From: Tepidibacter hydrothermalis | GTDB taxonomy: Bacteria > Bacillota > Clostridia > Peptostreptococcales > Peptostreptococcaceae | Reading direction: 5' to 3' | Length of the DNA: 64,000 nt | Assembly: GCF_029542625.1 (NCBI RefSeq) | Contig: NZ_CP120733.1 | Span: 1,860,001 to 1,924,000, forward strand | Part shown: positions 1 through 7,590 of the stretch, piece by piece | Layout: each line of letters begins with the position of its first letter | Position numbering within the stretch: the first letter of the stretch is position 1 | Notes under the pieces: model-generated | What the model was told of the DNA's origin: nothing | The model's database searches: none | Seen by the model: the letters and a program-made list of their open reading frames with translations, nothing else | Position numbers and translations under genes: made by a program

Positions 1-1
1 T

Positions 2-1090
2 GGAATTTTTGGTAACTTTTTAGGATTTGCGATTCCACTTATAATAATAGGTTTCGTAGCTCCAGGTATTGGTGATTTAGGTAAAGGAGCTGGAAAGATA
101 CTTGGTATTACAGCAGGAATTGCATATCTTTCTACAGTAGCAGCTGGTTCTTTAGCATTTTTCACTAACAGTGTTGTTTTTAAATACATATTAACTCCTG
201 GTAGCATGAATTTAATTGATGCTCAAAATCCAGAACATTCTTTGTTAGAAGGATTTTTCAAAGTAGATATGCCACCTATTATGGGAGTTATGACTGCACT
301 TTTAATTGCATTCACTTTAGGTCTAGGTATTGCTGCTAGTGAAGGTGATACTATAAAGAAATTTATGAAAGAATTCCAAGGAATTGTTGAAAGTTTAATA
401 TCTAATATAATTATTCCTTTATTACCTTTTCATATAGCTGGTATATTCGCTAATATGACATATGCAGGTCAAGTTGCTACTATAATGTCTGTATTTGCAA
501 AAGTATTTGCTGTTATATTAATTTTACATTTTACAGTTATAACAGTACAATATTTTATAGCTGGTACATTAGCTGGAGCAAATCCAGTTGTTTTAATTAA
601 AAACATGATTCCAGCATACTTTGCAGCTATAGGAACTCAATCTTCAGCTGCTGCTATACCTGTTACACTTGAGCAAACAAAGAAAAATGGAGTTAACGAT
701 GGTGTTGCTGAATTCGTTGTTCCTCTTTGTGCTACTATACATTTATCAGGAAGTACAATAACTCTTGTAAGTTGTGCTATGGCAGTTATGATGTTAAATG
801 GAATGGCCGTTACATTTAGTTCTATATTTGGATTCATATTAATGTTAGGTGTTACTATGGTTGCAGCACCTGGGGTTCCAGGAGGAGCTGTTATGGCTGC
901 ACTTGGTCTTTTAGAAACTATGCTTGGATTTGATCAAACTTTATTATCTTTAATGATTGCATTATATCTTGCTCAAGATAGTTTCGGAACTGCTTGTAAC
1001 GTAACTGGTGATGGAGCTATAGCTATTATGGTTAACAAAATATCAGGGTATAAGCTTGGTAAAGATAAAAATAAAACAAAAGCAGCTTAA
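2..1090 (+). CDS. Dicarboxylate/amino acid:cation symporter (DAACS/SDF family), 5' end outside window
   Basis: This is the C-terminal 362 residues of a secondary transporter of the sodium:dicarboxylate symporter fold, which imports acidic or neutral amino acids or dicarboxylates with Na+ or H+. The frame is open from base 2, so the first ATG at 206 is internal and the true start lies before the window. Seen: a QSSAA serine-rich re-entrant loop near base 640, the PLCATIHLSGST stretch near 720, a glycine/proline-rich APGVPGG turn near 870, and SFGTACNVTGDG near 980, the counterpart of the NVTGD cation/substrate motif of TM8. The protein is hydrophobic throughout and ends in a Lys-rich tail. Substrate cannot be told from sequence. 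A bidirectional terminator follows. Confidence 0.9.
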   Translation, partial: GIFGNFLGFAIPLIIIGFVAPGIGDLGKGAGKILGITAGIAYLSTVAAGSLAFFTNSVVFKYILTPGSMNLIDAQNPEHSLLEGFFKVDMPPIMGVMTALLIAFTLGLGIAASEGDTIKKFMKEFQGIVESLISNIIIPLLPFHIAGIFANMTYAGQVATIMSVFAKVFAVILILHFTVITVQYFIAGTLAGANPVVLIKNMIPAYFAAIGTQSSAAAIPVTLEQTKKNGVNDGVAEFVVPLCATIHLSGSTITLVSCAMAVMMLNGMAVTFSSIFGFILMLGVTMVAAPGVPGGAVMAALGLLETMLGFDQTLLSLMIALYLAQDSFGTACNVTGDGAIAIMVNKISGYKLGKDKNKTKAA

Positions 1091-1098
1091 ATAGACAT

Positions 1099-1134
1099 AA
1101 AAAAAAGTAGTTATTCAATAACTACTTTTTTTTA
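1099..1134. terminator. Bidirectional terminator between convergent genes
   Basis: The hairpin arms AAAAGTAGTTATT and AATAACTACTTTT are separated by two bases, with A and T runs on either side. It serves both the symporter (+) and the convergent methyltransferase (-). Confidence 0.85.
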
Positions 1135-1135
1135 T

Positions 1136-2278
1136 TTATTTTTTTGAAGGTTTAGGTCCATAGTATTGATATAAATCACTTCTTAACATACCATTATATA
1201 ACTTTCTTTTCCTATCAGCTTTTCTTCCAAATGCATCTTCAAATTCATTATAAGCTGTTATTATGTAAAATGACCATGTATCCAACTTCTTAAAAGGAAG
1301 AGATATTTCTTTGTATAATTGTTTTACACTATCTTTATCTTCCAATCTTTCACCATACGGAGGATTCGTTATAACAAATCCATATTCATAGTCACTTTTT
1401 AAATCTCTAGCATCTTGTTTTTCAAATTTAATATAATTGTCTACATCTGCAAGTCTAGCATTTTCTTTAGCTATCTCGAGAACCTCATCATCTATATCAT
1501 ATCCATATATTTTGAAATCCACATCAGTTTTCATCATTTCAAAAGCTTCTTTTCTAGCTTTCCACCATAATTTTTTGCCCAATATACTCCAATTTTCTGA
1601 TAAAAATTCTCTATTAAGTCCTGGAGCCATATTAAGTCCCATCATCGCTGCTTCTATTAAAATAGTTCCTGAACCACAAAATGGATCTACTAATATTCTA
1701 TCTTGTTTCCAAGGTGTTAATGAAACAAGAGCAGCAGCTAAAGTTTCTCTAATAGGTGCTTTACTAGCATTCTCTCTATATCCTCTTTTATGAAGTGCTT
1801 GTCCACATGTATCTATTGATATAGTAACTTTATCCTTGTGTATAAATACATATATAGGATACTTTTCATCGCTATTTTCATCGAACCAGTTAACTTTATA
1901 TTCTTGTTTTAAATTTTCAACTACAGCTTTTTTTACTATAGATTGTATATCTGGAACACTATACAATTTAGATTTTATAGAAGAAGCTTTTGACACTGGA
2001 AAAACAGCATCTTTTTTTATGTATTTATGCCAAGGTAATTTTTTAGTATTTTGAAATAGTTCTTCAAAACTTCTTGCTTCAAATTCTCCAACCTTTAATA
2101 ATACTCTTTCTGCTGTTCTAAGCCATAAATTTGATTTACAGATACCATAATTATCTGTTTTGAAAGTTACTCTTCCATCTTCTACTTTTTGTATTTCATA
2201 ACCTAAATTTTCAATTTCTCTTTTAAGTGTTTTTTCAACTCCAAAAAAGCATGGTGCTATCAAAGTTACATCTTTCAT
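1136..2278 (-). CDS. ypsC: THUMP-domain class I SAM-dependent RNA methyltransferase (YpsC/RlmL-like)
   Basis: Predicted N2-guanine methyltransferase acting on large-subunit rRNA, by homology to the RlmL N-terminal half and Bacillus YpsC. Family function is known; the exact site is not shown here. A N-terminal ferredoxin-like/THUMP RNA-binding region (about residues 1-155) precedes a Rossmann methyltransferase with the SAM loop DPFCGSGTILIEAA and the catalytic NPPYGERL motif. An upstream in-frame ATG exists at 2320, but an AGGAGG site lies just before the ATG at 2278, giving 380 residues, the usual family length. It stands alone between a terminator and larE. Confidence 0.88.
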   Translation of the reverse strand: MKDVTLIAPCFFGVEKTLKREIENLGYEIQKVEDGRVTFKTDNYGICKSNLWLRTAERVLLKVGEFEARSFEELFQNTKKLPWHKYIKKDAVFPVSKASSIKSKLYSVPDIQSIVKKAVVENLKQEYKVNWFDENSDEKYPIYVFIHKDKVTISIDTCGQALHKRGYRENASKAPIRETLAAALVSLTPWKQDRILVDPFCGSGTILIEAAMMGLNMAPGLNREFLSENWSILGKKLWWKARKEAFEMMKTDVDFKIYGYDIDDEVLEIAKENARLADVDNYIKFEKQDARDLKSDYEYGFVITNPPYGERLEDKDSVKQLYKEISLPFKKLDTWSFYIITAYNEFEDAFGRKADRKRKLYNGMLRSDLYQYYGPKPSKK

Positions 2279-2360
2279 TATATTCCTCCTGCTGTATATA
2301 TTATTATATATAATTACCAACTAATTGTATCATATACTATATATGAATATCTATTTAATT

Positions 2361-3164
2361 TTATAAGACCTCATTCATGCTTCCGGTTCTATACCCCAAA
2401 AGATCAATAGTTACATAATTAAATCCCAGAGATTTTAGATACTTACAAACTTTATTTGATGCATCTGATTCTACAAATTTTAAAATATCACTTTTTGGTA
2501 ATTCTATTCTTGCTATTTCGCCATGATGTCTAACTCTAAACTGTTTAAATCCTAATTGAGAAATAAACTCTTCGCTTTTCTCTATCATATTAAGTTTTTC
2601 CAGAGTTATTTTATGATTATAAGGAATTCTAGATGCAAGACAAGCAAAAGATGGTTTATTCCAAGTTGGTATATCCAATATCTTAGATAAATCCCTAATC
2701 TCCTGTTTTGTAAGACCGGCTTCTTTTAAAGGACTAAGTATTCCTAGTTCTTTCAAAGCTTTCATTCCTGGTCTAAAATCACTTAAATCATCGACATTGC
2801 TCCCATCAGCTATATTAATTATGTTATTTTGTTTAGATATTTTCATTATTTGTGTAAATATTTCTTTCTTGCAAAAATAACATCTTTCTGGAACGTTATC
2901 TATAAATTCTTTAATGTTTATTTCATTTATATTTAAGACATTGTGTTTAACATTTATTTTATTTGCATAATCTATAGATTCTTTAATTTCTCTGTCAGTA
3001 TGGATAAACGCATTAACTGTTACAGCTAATACATTTTCTTTAAGGACCTCTTTTGCTATTGCTAAAAGAAATGTACTATCAACTCCTCCTGAAAAAGCTA
3101 CAGTTAAATTGTTTAATTTGCTTAAATTATTTTTTAATACTTCTAATTTTTCAAGTGCTGTCAA
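2361..3164 (-). CDS. larE: LarE-like ATP-dependent sulfur transferase (PP-loop superfamily)
   Basis: LarE converts carboxylated nicotinate mononucleotide to its thiocarboxylate during synthesis of the nickel-pincer cofactor of lactate racemase. The PP-loop SGGVDS is at residues 25-30, and the family cysteine is in KPSFACLASR (C175, equivalent to C176 of the Lactobacillus enzyme, which sacrifices its own sulfur). This protein also has RCYFC (C95 and C98). A CxxC plus the PP-domain cysteine is the pattern expected of the [4Fe-4S]-dependent LarE type rather than the sacrificial one (inference). No larA, larB or larC is in the window, so the acceptor is uncertain and a general thiolation role is possible. 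Length 267 is normal. A 15-bp inverted repeat lies upstream. Confidence 0.82.
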   Translation of the reverse strand: MTALEKLEVLKNNLSKLNNLTVAFSGGVDSTFLLAIAKEVLKENVLAVTVNAFIHTDREIKESIDYANKINVKHNVLNINEINIKEFIDNVPERCYFCKKEIFTQIMKISKQNNIINIADGSNVDDLSDFRPGMKALKELGILSPLKEAGLTKQEIRDLSKILDIPTWNKPSFACLASRIPYNHKITLEKLNMIEKSEEFISQLGFKQFRVRHHGEIARIELPKSDILKFVESDASNKVCKYLKSLGFNYVTIDLLGYRTGSMNEVL

Positions 3165-3270
3165 GATTTTTCCTCCTTGTTTGGATAAAATAGTTTGTCA
3201 TACGTTTTAAATTTTATCATATTAATCTATTCATTAAAATATTAATTTTCATTTTAATTCTACTAGGAAC

Positions 3271-3319
3271 ATATGAATTAATATACATACACTTATCTAT
3301 CATATATATTAATTCATAT
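3271..3319. repeat. 15-bp perfect inverted repeat upstream of larE
   Basis: The arm ATATGAATTAATATA at 3271-3285 is repeated in reverse complement at 3305-3319 with a 19-base loop. There is no T run, so it is not an obvious terminator. It lies about 110-155 bases before the larE start and could be an operator or leader hairpin. Confidence 0.5.
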
Positions 3320-3451
3320 ACCTTCCATTTCATGACTTCTTTTATTTTTAACATTGTATAAATTCTTTAGTTTTAATCCTTCAGATTTTTTTAACCTACG
3401 TATACCTTACATGTTTGAACTTATCATTTCACTATACAGTTTGCATACTAA

Positions 3452-3488
3452 AAAAAATGTAGATGTGTTCAACACATCTACATTTTTT
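3452..3488 (-). terminator. Terminator of the first NCS2 permease
   Basis: The stem AAATGTAGATGTGTT pairs with AACACATCTACATTT, flanked by A and T runs and placed just after the permease stop codon. Confidence 0.85.
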
Positions 3489-3494
3489 TAACAT

Positions 3495-4856
3495 TTATCC
3501 TAATACTATTTTTACTATAAATAAAAATGATATTACATATAGTAAAGGTGTTATTTGTTTTTGTTTACCATTTAATAGTTTTAAGATTACATAACTTAAT
3601 ATTCCAAATACAATACCCTCAGATATACTATAAGTAAGTGGCATCATAATTATAGTTAAAAAAGCTGGGATAGCTTCTGTCAAATCATCAAAATCTATTT
3701 CTTTTATAGGAGACATCATGAATAGCCCAACCAATATTAATGCAGGAGCTGTCGCAGCTGAAGGTATCATTATAAATAAAGGAGATAAAAATAGTGCTAT
3801 TATAAACATAATAGCTGTAGATAAAGCTGTAAGACCGGTTCTTCCTCCGTCTGCAACTCCAGCTGCACTTTCTACAAAAGTTGATACCGTACTTGTTCCA
3901 AATAAGGCTCCTACAGTTGTACCTATAGCATCTGCTAATAATGCTTGCTTTGCATTAGGTACATTTCCTTCTTCATCTAACATATTTGCCTTTGTAGCAA
4001 CCCCTACTAATGTACCAACAGTGTCAAATAAATCAACAAATAAGAATGTAAACAAAACAATAATCATATCTACCGAAAATATATTATTCCATTCAAGTTT
4101 AAATAATATAGGAGACAAAGAAGGTGGTGTGCTAAAAATTTTAAAACCATCTGGTATAACCGTTACTCCCATAGGGATACCTATTATTGTAGTAATTACT
4201 ATACCTATTAATAAAGCTCCTTTAATATTTCTAGATAATAAAAACCCTGTTATAATAAGACCTATTATAGCAAGTAACGCTGGACCAGAAGATATATGTC
4301 CTATAGAGACTGGTAGTCCGTCCAATTGTCCTTGATCATTTATAAATTTACCACTAATTACTATACCTGAATTTACAAGGCCTAAAAACGCTATAAATAA
4401 TCCTATTCCAACAGAAACAGCTTTTTTTAATTGCATTGGTATAGAGTTTAAAATAGCTTCCCTAATATTAAAAAACGTAAGTATCAAAAATATAATACCT
4501 TCCAAGAATACAGCTGTAAGTGCAAATTCCCATGAATAACCCATAGTTAAAACTACTGTAAAAGCAAAAAAAGCATTAGGTCCCATAGCTGGAGCCAAAG
4601 CAAATGGCAGGTTTGCATAGAATGCCATTACAAGAGTTGCAATAATAGATGATAAAGCTGTTGCTGTAAATAAAGCTCCAAAATCCATTCCAGCAGCAGA
4701 CAATATGCTTGGATTTACTATTAATATGTATGCCATTGTCATAAACGTTGTAATACCTGCTATTATTTCAGTTTTTATGTTAGTATTATTTTCACTTAAT
4801 TTAAATACCCTCTCAATATTTGATTTAGATACAACCTCAGTTGTCTTTTGCATCAT
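3495..4856 (-). CDS. NCS2-family purine permease, AzgA/PbuG-like
   Basis: A 453-residue polytopic membrane protein (about 12-14 segments) of the AzgA branch of nucleobase:cation symporter 2, expected to import adenine, guanine or hypoxanthine. Seen: the N-terminal cytosolic stretch followed by TEIIAGITTFMTMAYIL; the FVDLFDTVGTLVGVA helix with acidic residues that contact the substrate in the family; and FVESAAGVADGGRTGL. It has its own sigma-A promoter but no purine riboswitch in the leader, unlike its paralogue at 7591-9009. The start is supported by a GGAGG site just upstream. It is monocistronic, ending in a strong terminator. Base preference is not resolvable. Confidence 0.9.
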   Translation of the reverse strand: MMQKTTEVVSKSNIERVFKLSENNTNIKTEIIAGITTFMTMAYILIVNPSILSAAGMDFGALFTATALSSIIATLVMAFYANLPFALAPAMGPNAFFAFTVVLTMGYSWEFALTAVFLEGIIFLILTFFNIREAILNSIPMQLKKAVSVGIGLFIAFLGLVNSGIVISGKFINDQGQLDGLPVSIGHISSGPALLAIIGLIITGFLLSRNIKGALLIGIVITTIIGIPMGVTVIPDGFKIFSTPPSLSPILFKLEWNNIFSVDMIIVLFTFLFVDLFDTVGTLVGVATKANMLDEEGNVPNAKQALLADAIGTTVGALFGTSTVSTFVESAAGVADGGRTGLTALSTAIMFIIALFLSPLFIMIPSAATAPALILVGLFMMSPIKEIDFDDLTEAIPAFLTIIMMPLTYSISEGIVFGILSYVILKLLNGKQKQITPLLYVISFLFIVKIVLG

Positions 4857-4935
4857 GTTTCCTCCTCTTAGTCCAAATGATCTTTTTATTTTTACGAACT
4901 ATATATAAATTTAATCTTTTTTCATTCGCATATAG

Positions 4936-4964
4936 ATGATAATAGATTTTTACAATTTAGTCAA
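4936..4964 (-). promoter_or_regulatory. Sigma-A promoter of the first NCS2 permease
   Basis: On the minus strand, TTGACT (4959-4964) and TATCAT (4936-4941) are 17 bases apart, about 80 bases before the start codon. The leader between contains no recognisable aptamer. Confidence 0.65.
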
Positions 4965-5000
4965 TACTTTTTTCGAATTAAGTCTGCCTATTTGCAAATC

Positions 5001-5068
5001 AAACGAATATTTATATAAAAAATAAGGCTATCAAATGATAGCCTTATTTTTTATATAAATATTCGTTT
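5001..5068 (-). terminator. 33-bp perfect palindrome containing the aminotransferase terminator and its last codons
   Basis: Bases 5001-5033 are the exact reverse complement of 5036-5068, with only two bases between. The core (AAGGCTATCA with TGATAGCCTT, then a T run on the minus strand) is a normal intrinsic terminator. The outer arms extend into the coding sequence and include the last codons and the stop of the aminotransferase. Confidence 0.85.
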
Positions 5069-5865
5069 ATACTATTCTCATACTCTTTACTTATTTTTTT
5101 TATTATAGAATTATTAGTAGAATTCAAATTGCATTTTTCTATACTCTTAATAGGTAAAACATTAACCGAAGTTCCTGTCATAAAAGCGCCATCTAAGCAA
5201 AATATATCATTTTCATCTATACAAATTTCTTTTATTTTTATATTTAGATTTTTGCATATATTAACTACCCTATTTCTAGTAACTCCTAATAATACACTCT
5301 TAGGAGGAGCAGTGTATATAATCTCCCCTTTAACAAAAAACATATTCGATCTACTTCCTTCTGTTATCACCCCTTCTTTGTTTACAAGCAAAGCTTCAAA
5401 TGCATTTTTTGATTTTAGTTCATTGTTTACTTTTTCTCTCAATTTGTTATTTCCTACTTTAGCATTTGGTTTTTCTCGTTCTGAATGATATATTATAGTA
5501 TTTATACCGGTTTCATACATTTTCTTATCTGGATAATAACTTTTTATACAAAAAATCATTGACTTTTGTTCTTCTTTATCTAAATCACTAAATATTAATT
5601 TTATATTAATATTCTTATAATTATTTTTGTCTATTACTATGTTTATATTCTTCACTATTCTTTCTTTAGATGAATTTAACTTAAATCCAAGTATTTCCGC
5701 AGATTTAAATAGTCTTTCAAGATGTTCTTCTAAAAATAAAACCTTTCCACCTATTACTCTTACCACTTCATATATACTATTATTAATGCCTTCTGAAAAA
5801 TTTGTTTTTTCATATGTATTGTGTATTATTCCATTCACAATATAATATTTTCCTTCAATTTGCAT
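5044..5865 (-). CDS. Class IV PLP-dependent aminotransferase (branched-chain/D-amino-acid/ADC-lyase family)
   Basis: A 273-residue fold-type IV PLP enzyme. Seen: the early IYEVVRV strand, FLEEHLERLF (family motif FxxxHxxRL), the probable PLP lysine in KVGNNKLREK, EALLVNKEGVITEGSRSNMFFV, GVTRNRV, and TGTSVNVLPI near the end. Members include branched-chain aminotransferase, D-alanine aminotransferase and aminodeoxychorismate lyase, and motifs alone do not decide which. A separate pabC at 20144-20899 makes a lyase role less likely here. It stands alone. The last codons run into a perfect 33-bp palindrome. Confidence 0.85.
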   Translation of the reverse strand: MQIEGKYYIVNGIIHNTYEKTNFSEGINNSIYEVVRVIGGKVLFLEEHLERLFKSAEILGFKLNSSKERIVKNINIVIDKNNYKNINIKLIFSDLDKEEQKSMIFCIKSYYPDKKMYETGINTIIYHSEREKPNAKVGNNKLREKVNNELKSKNAFEALLVNKEGVITEGSRSNMFFVKGEIIYTAPPKSVLLGVTRNRVVNICKNLNIKIKEICIDENDIFCLDGAFMTGTSVNVLPIKSIEKCNLNSTNNSIIKKISKEYENSINEYLYKK

Positions 5866-6051
5866 TTTTAAGCACCTCTTATCTGTTATTAAAATTCCAA
5901 CTATTAAATAGATACTTCAATTATACACTAATTATTCTAATTGAAACTTCTCTTTTTTAATAATAATTACATTAATTCCCTTCGACTTTTTTCGACATTT
6001 GTATTATATTTATATTATGGCTAAATTATATAACACATAAGGAGGAATAAT

Positions 6052-6870
6052 ATGAAAAAAATAATAATATCTACTATATTAAGTTTAGGAATTGCGTTGA
6101 TCCCCTTACATATTAATACTGCTAATGCCTATACTCAAATCAATAGTTCATTATTACTTAAAACTGGTATACGAAATCAAAATGTTGTCCTTTTACAAAA
6201 TCGTCTAAAAGAATTAGGATATTTTCCTGCTAATCCTACAGGTTATTATGGAAGTATAACAAAGCAGTCAGTTCTAAATTTTCAAAAGGCTAACAACTTA
6301 GTAGCAGATGGTATAGCTGGAAAGAATACAATTCAAAAACTAAACTCATTGAATATTAAAAACACCCCTTCTGTAACAAGAGGAAGTTCGACAACATCAT
6401 CTAATTGGTCATGGTTCTCAAAAATTCAGTATGCAATCCCCAGAGGTGCTACATTTGAAGTACTCGATATATATTCTGGAAAATCATTTAAAGCTAATAG
6501 AACATATGGAACTAATCATATAGATGCAGAAACTATAAGCGAATATGATACTTCTATATATAAAAGTGTATTTGGTGGAAATTGGTCTTGGAGTAAACGT
6601 CCAATTGTAGTTACCTATAACGGAATATCACTCCCAGCTTCTATGGCAGGTATGCCTCATGCAGGAAATGATAACGCGCCTTCAGCAGCTTATACTACTT
6701 GGAGAAGTGATGGTTATGGCGCTGGTACTAACTTAGATGCAATCAAAAATAATGGAATGCACGGAGTATTTGATATACATTTTATAGGTAGTAGAACTCA
6801 TAGTAGTAATAGAGTAGATAATGTACATCAAAACAATATAAAAATAGCTCAAAAATATATAGGTAAATAA
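6052..6870 (+). CDS. Secreted peptidoglycan-binding protein with an unassigned C-terminal domain
   Basis: 272 residues with a clear signal peptide: Lys-Lys start, hydrophobic core, likely cleavage after the NTANA region near residue 26. Residues about 35-95 form a PG_binding_1 repeat (NVVLLQNRLKELGYF, GYYGSITKQSVLNFQ, DGIAGKNT), which attaches to cell wall or spore cortex glycan. After a Ser/Thr-rich linker, residues about 118-272 form a domain with conserved-looking His, Asp and Trp residues, ending HGVFDIHFIGSRTH and VHQNNIKIAQKYI. I do not recognise its activity; a hydrolase acting on wall polymer is possible. Preceded by AAGGAGG and followed by a terminator; monocistronic. Confidence 0.82.
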   Translation: MKKIIISTILSLGIALIPLHINTANAYTQINSSLLLKTGIRNQNVVLLQNRLKELGYFPANPTGYYGSITKQSVLNFQKANNLVADGIAGKNTIQKLNSLNIKNTPSVTRGSSTTSSNWSWFSKIQYAIPRGATFEVLDIYSGKSFKANRTYGTNHIDAETISEYDTSIYKSVFGGNWSWSKRPIVVTYNGISLPASMAGMPHAGNDNAPSAAYTTWRSDGYGAGTNLDAIKNNGMHGVFDIHFIGSRTHSSNRVDNVHQNNIKIAQKYIGK

Positions 6871-6871
6871 A

Positions 6872-6905
6872 AAAAACCGGTATTGTTCAATACCGGGTTT
6901 TCTTT
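6872..6905. terminator. Terminator between the wall-binding protein and the XapX genes
   Basis: The stem AAACCGGTATTG pairs with its near-complement AATACCGGGTTT, with an A run before and a T run after. It can serve both converging transcripts. Confidence 0.8.
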
Positions 6906-6906
6906 A

Positions 6907-7071
6907 TTAAAATAAAATTTGTGCTATTTTACCACCAATTATTACTCCTAAAATACCCATTAATCCTGCAAAAACAGGAGGTGCTGGTAAAGGTAATTTT
7001 AGTTTTTGACATATAGCTCCTAATATTACTCCTGCAGAAGTTGCTTTTAATGATATTATCAATGCTTCCAT
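6907..7071 (-). CDS. XapX-domain small membrane protein (second of a tandem pair)
   Basis: A 54-residue protein with two short hydrophobic segments flanking the signature KLPLPAPPVFAGLMGI, which identifies the XapX (DUF1427) family. Members are tiny membrane proteins without an assigned biochemical role, sometimes found next to nucleoside or metabolite transport genes. The start ATG at 7071 is preceded by GGGGG at good spacing. It lies 16 bases after a paralogue that shares PLPAPP. The pair sits between two purine permeases, which hints at, but does not prove, a link with nucleobase transport. Confidence 0.8.
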   Translation of the reverse strand: MEALIISLKATSAGVILGAICQKLKLPLPAPPVFAGLMGILGVIIGGKIAQILF

Positions 7072-7087
7072 TACTTAACCCCCTTCA

Positions 7088-7261
7088 TTATCTATACTCT
7101 TCAATTTTTTTTATTATAAATGCACCCAGCCAAACTCCAAATATTCCCATAAAGGCCTGAATGGTCGGAGGCGCTGGTAAGGGAAATTTTAAAATCGTAA
7201 ATATAATTCCCGTTATAATTCCTGTCAATAAAGATAATAATATTACTTTAACATCATTCAT
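7088..7261 (-). CDS. XapX-domain small membrane protein (first of a tandem pair)
   Basis: A 57-residue protein with an N-terminal hydrophobic helix, the motif KFPLPAPPTIQAFMGI, a second hydrophobic segment and a charged tail (KKIEEY). The motif places it in the XapX family, like its downstream neighbour, and the two are clearly duplicates that have diverged outside the motif. The ATG at 7261 follows an AAAGGGATGAT ribosome site. Two unlike copies could form a hetero-oligomer, by analogy with paired small membrane proteins (inference). Function unknown. Confidence 0.8.
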   Translation of the reverse strand: MNDVKVILLSLLTGIITGIIFTILKFPLPAPPTIQAFMGIFGVWLGAFIIKKIEEYR

Positions 7262-7590
7262 TTATATCATCCCTTTCATTAAATAATTTTAATTCTATTG
7301 GTTTATTTCAATATTTATAATATTTGTATGAATCAAATGTATAAAATGAAACTTAAATTTATATTATATGTGACCGATTCCATATTTATTATACATTTTT
7401 TTATAAATTTTTTCAATATTAAATATTTTTTTTATTCATATTATATAGAATATTTCATATATAACTATTAGCTCTATAGATACATTTAAATTCTATAATT
7501 TCTGCATAAAAATAAAAGACACAATCTTTACTTTATCTAAAGCTAAAGATTATGTCTTTTATTTTTATGTTTAAATATTTATAATTTTAT
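7262..7590. other. Intergenic gap between XapX pair and second purine permease
   Basis: About 330 AT-rich bases. It must contain the promoter of the XapX genes, and a strong hairpin ending the second permease lies at 7508-7566. No coding frame is supported. Confidence 0.55.
7508..7566 (-). terminator. Long terminator hairpin of the second NCS2 permease
   Basis: About 23-bp stem (AAAATAAAAGACACAATC side with GATTATGTCTTTTATTTT side, one non-complementary pair) with a 13-base loop, just after the permease stop. Confidence 0.8.

Larger units (their letters stand above)
3165..3494. other. Intergenic gap between larE and the first purine permease
   Basis: AT-rich gap of about 330 bases. It holds the larE ribosome binding site, an inverted repeat (3271-3319) and the permease terminator (3452-3488). 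No open frame with a ribosome site is visible. Confidence 0.6.

Noticed and set aside
637-837. Open frames opposite known genes, such as this one inside the symporter and similar ones in the NCS2, acc and kor genes
   Set aside because: They are shadows of real coding sequence: no ribosome sites, no protein-like composition, and full overlap with well-identified genes.
4857-4990. Possible purine riboswitch in front of the first NCS2 permease
   Set aside because: No P1/P2/P3 pattern, no CCGTAAA loop and no TATGG or TTTCTAC core; only an ordinary promoter is seen.
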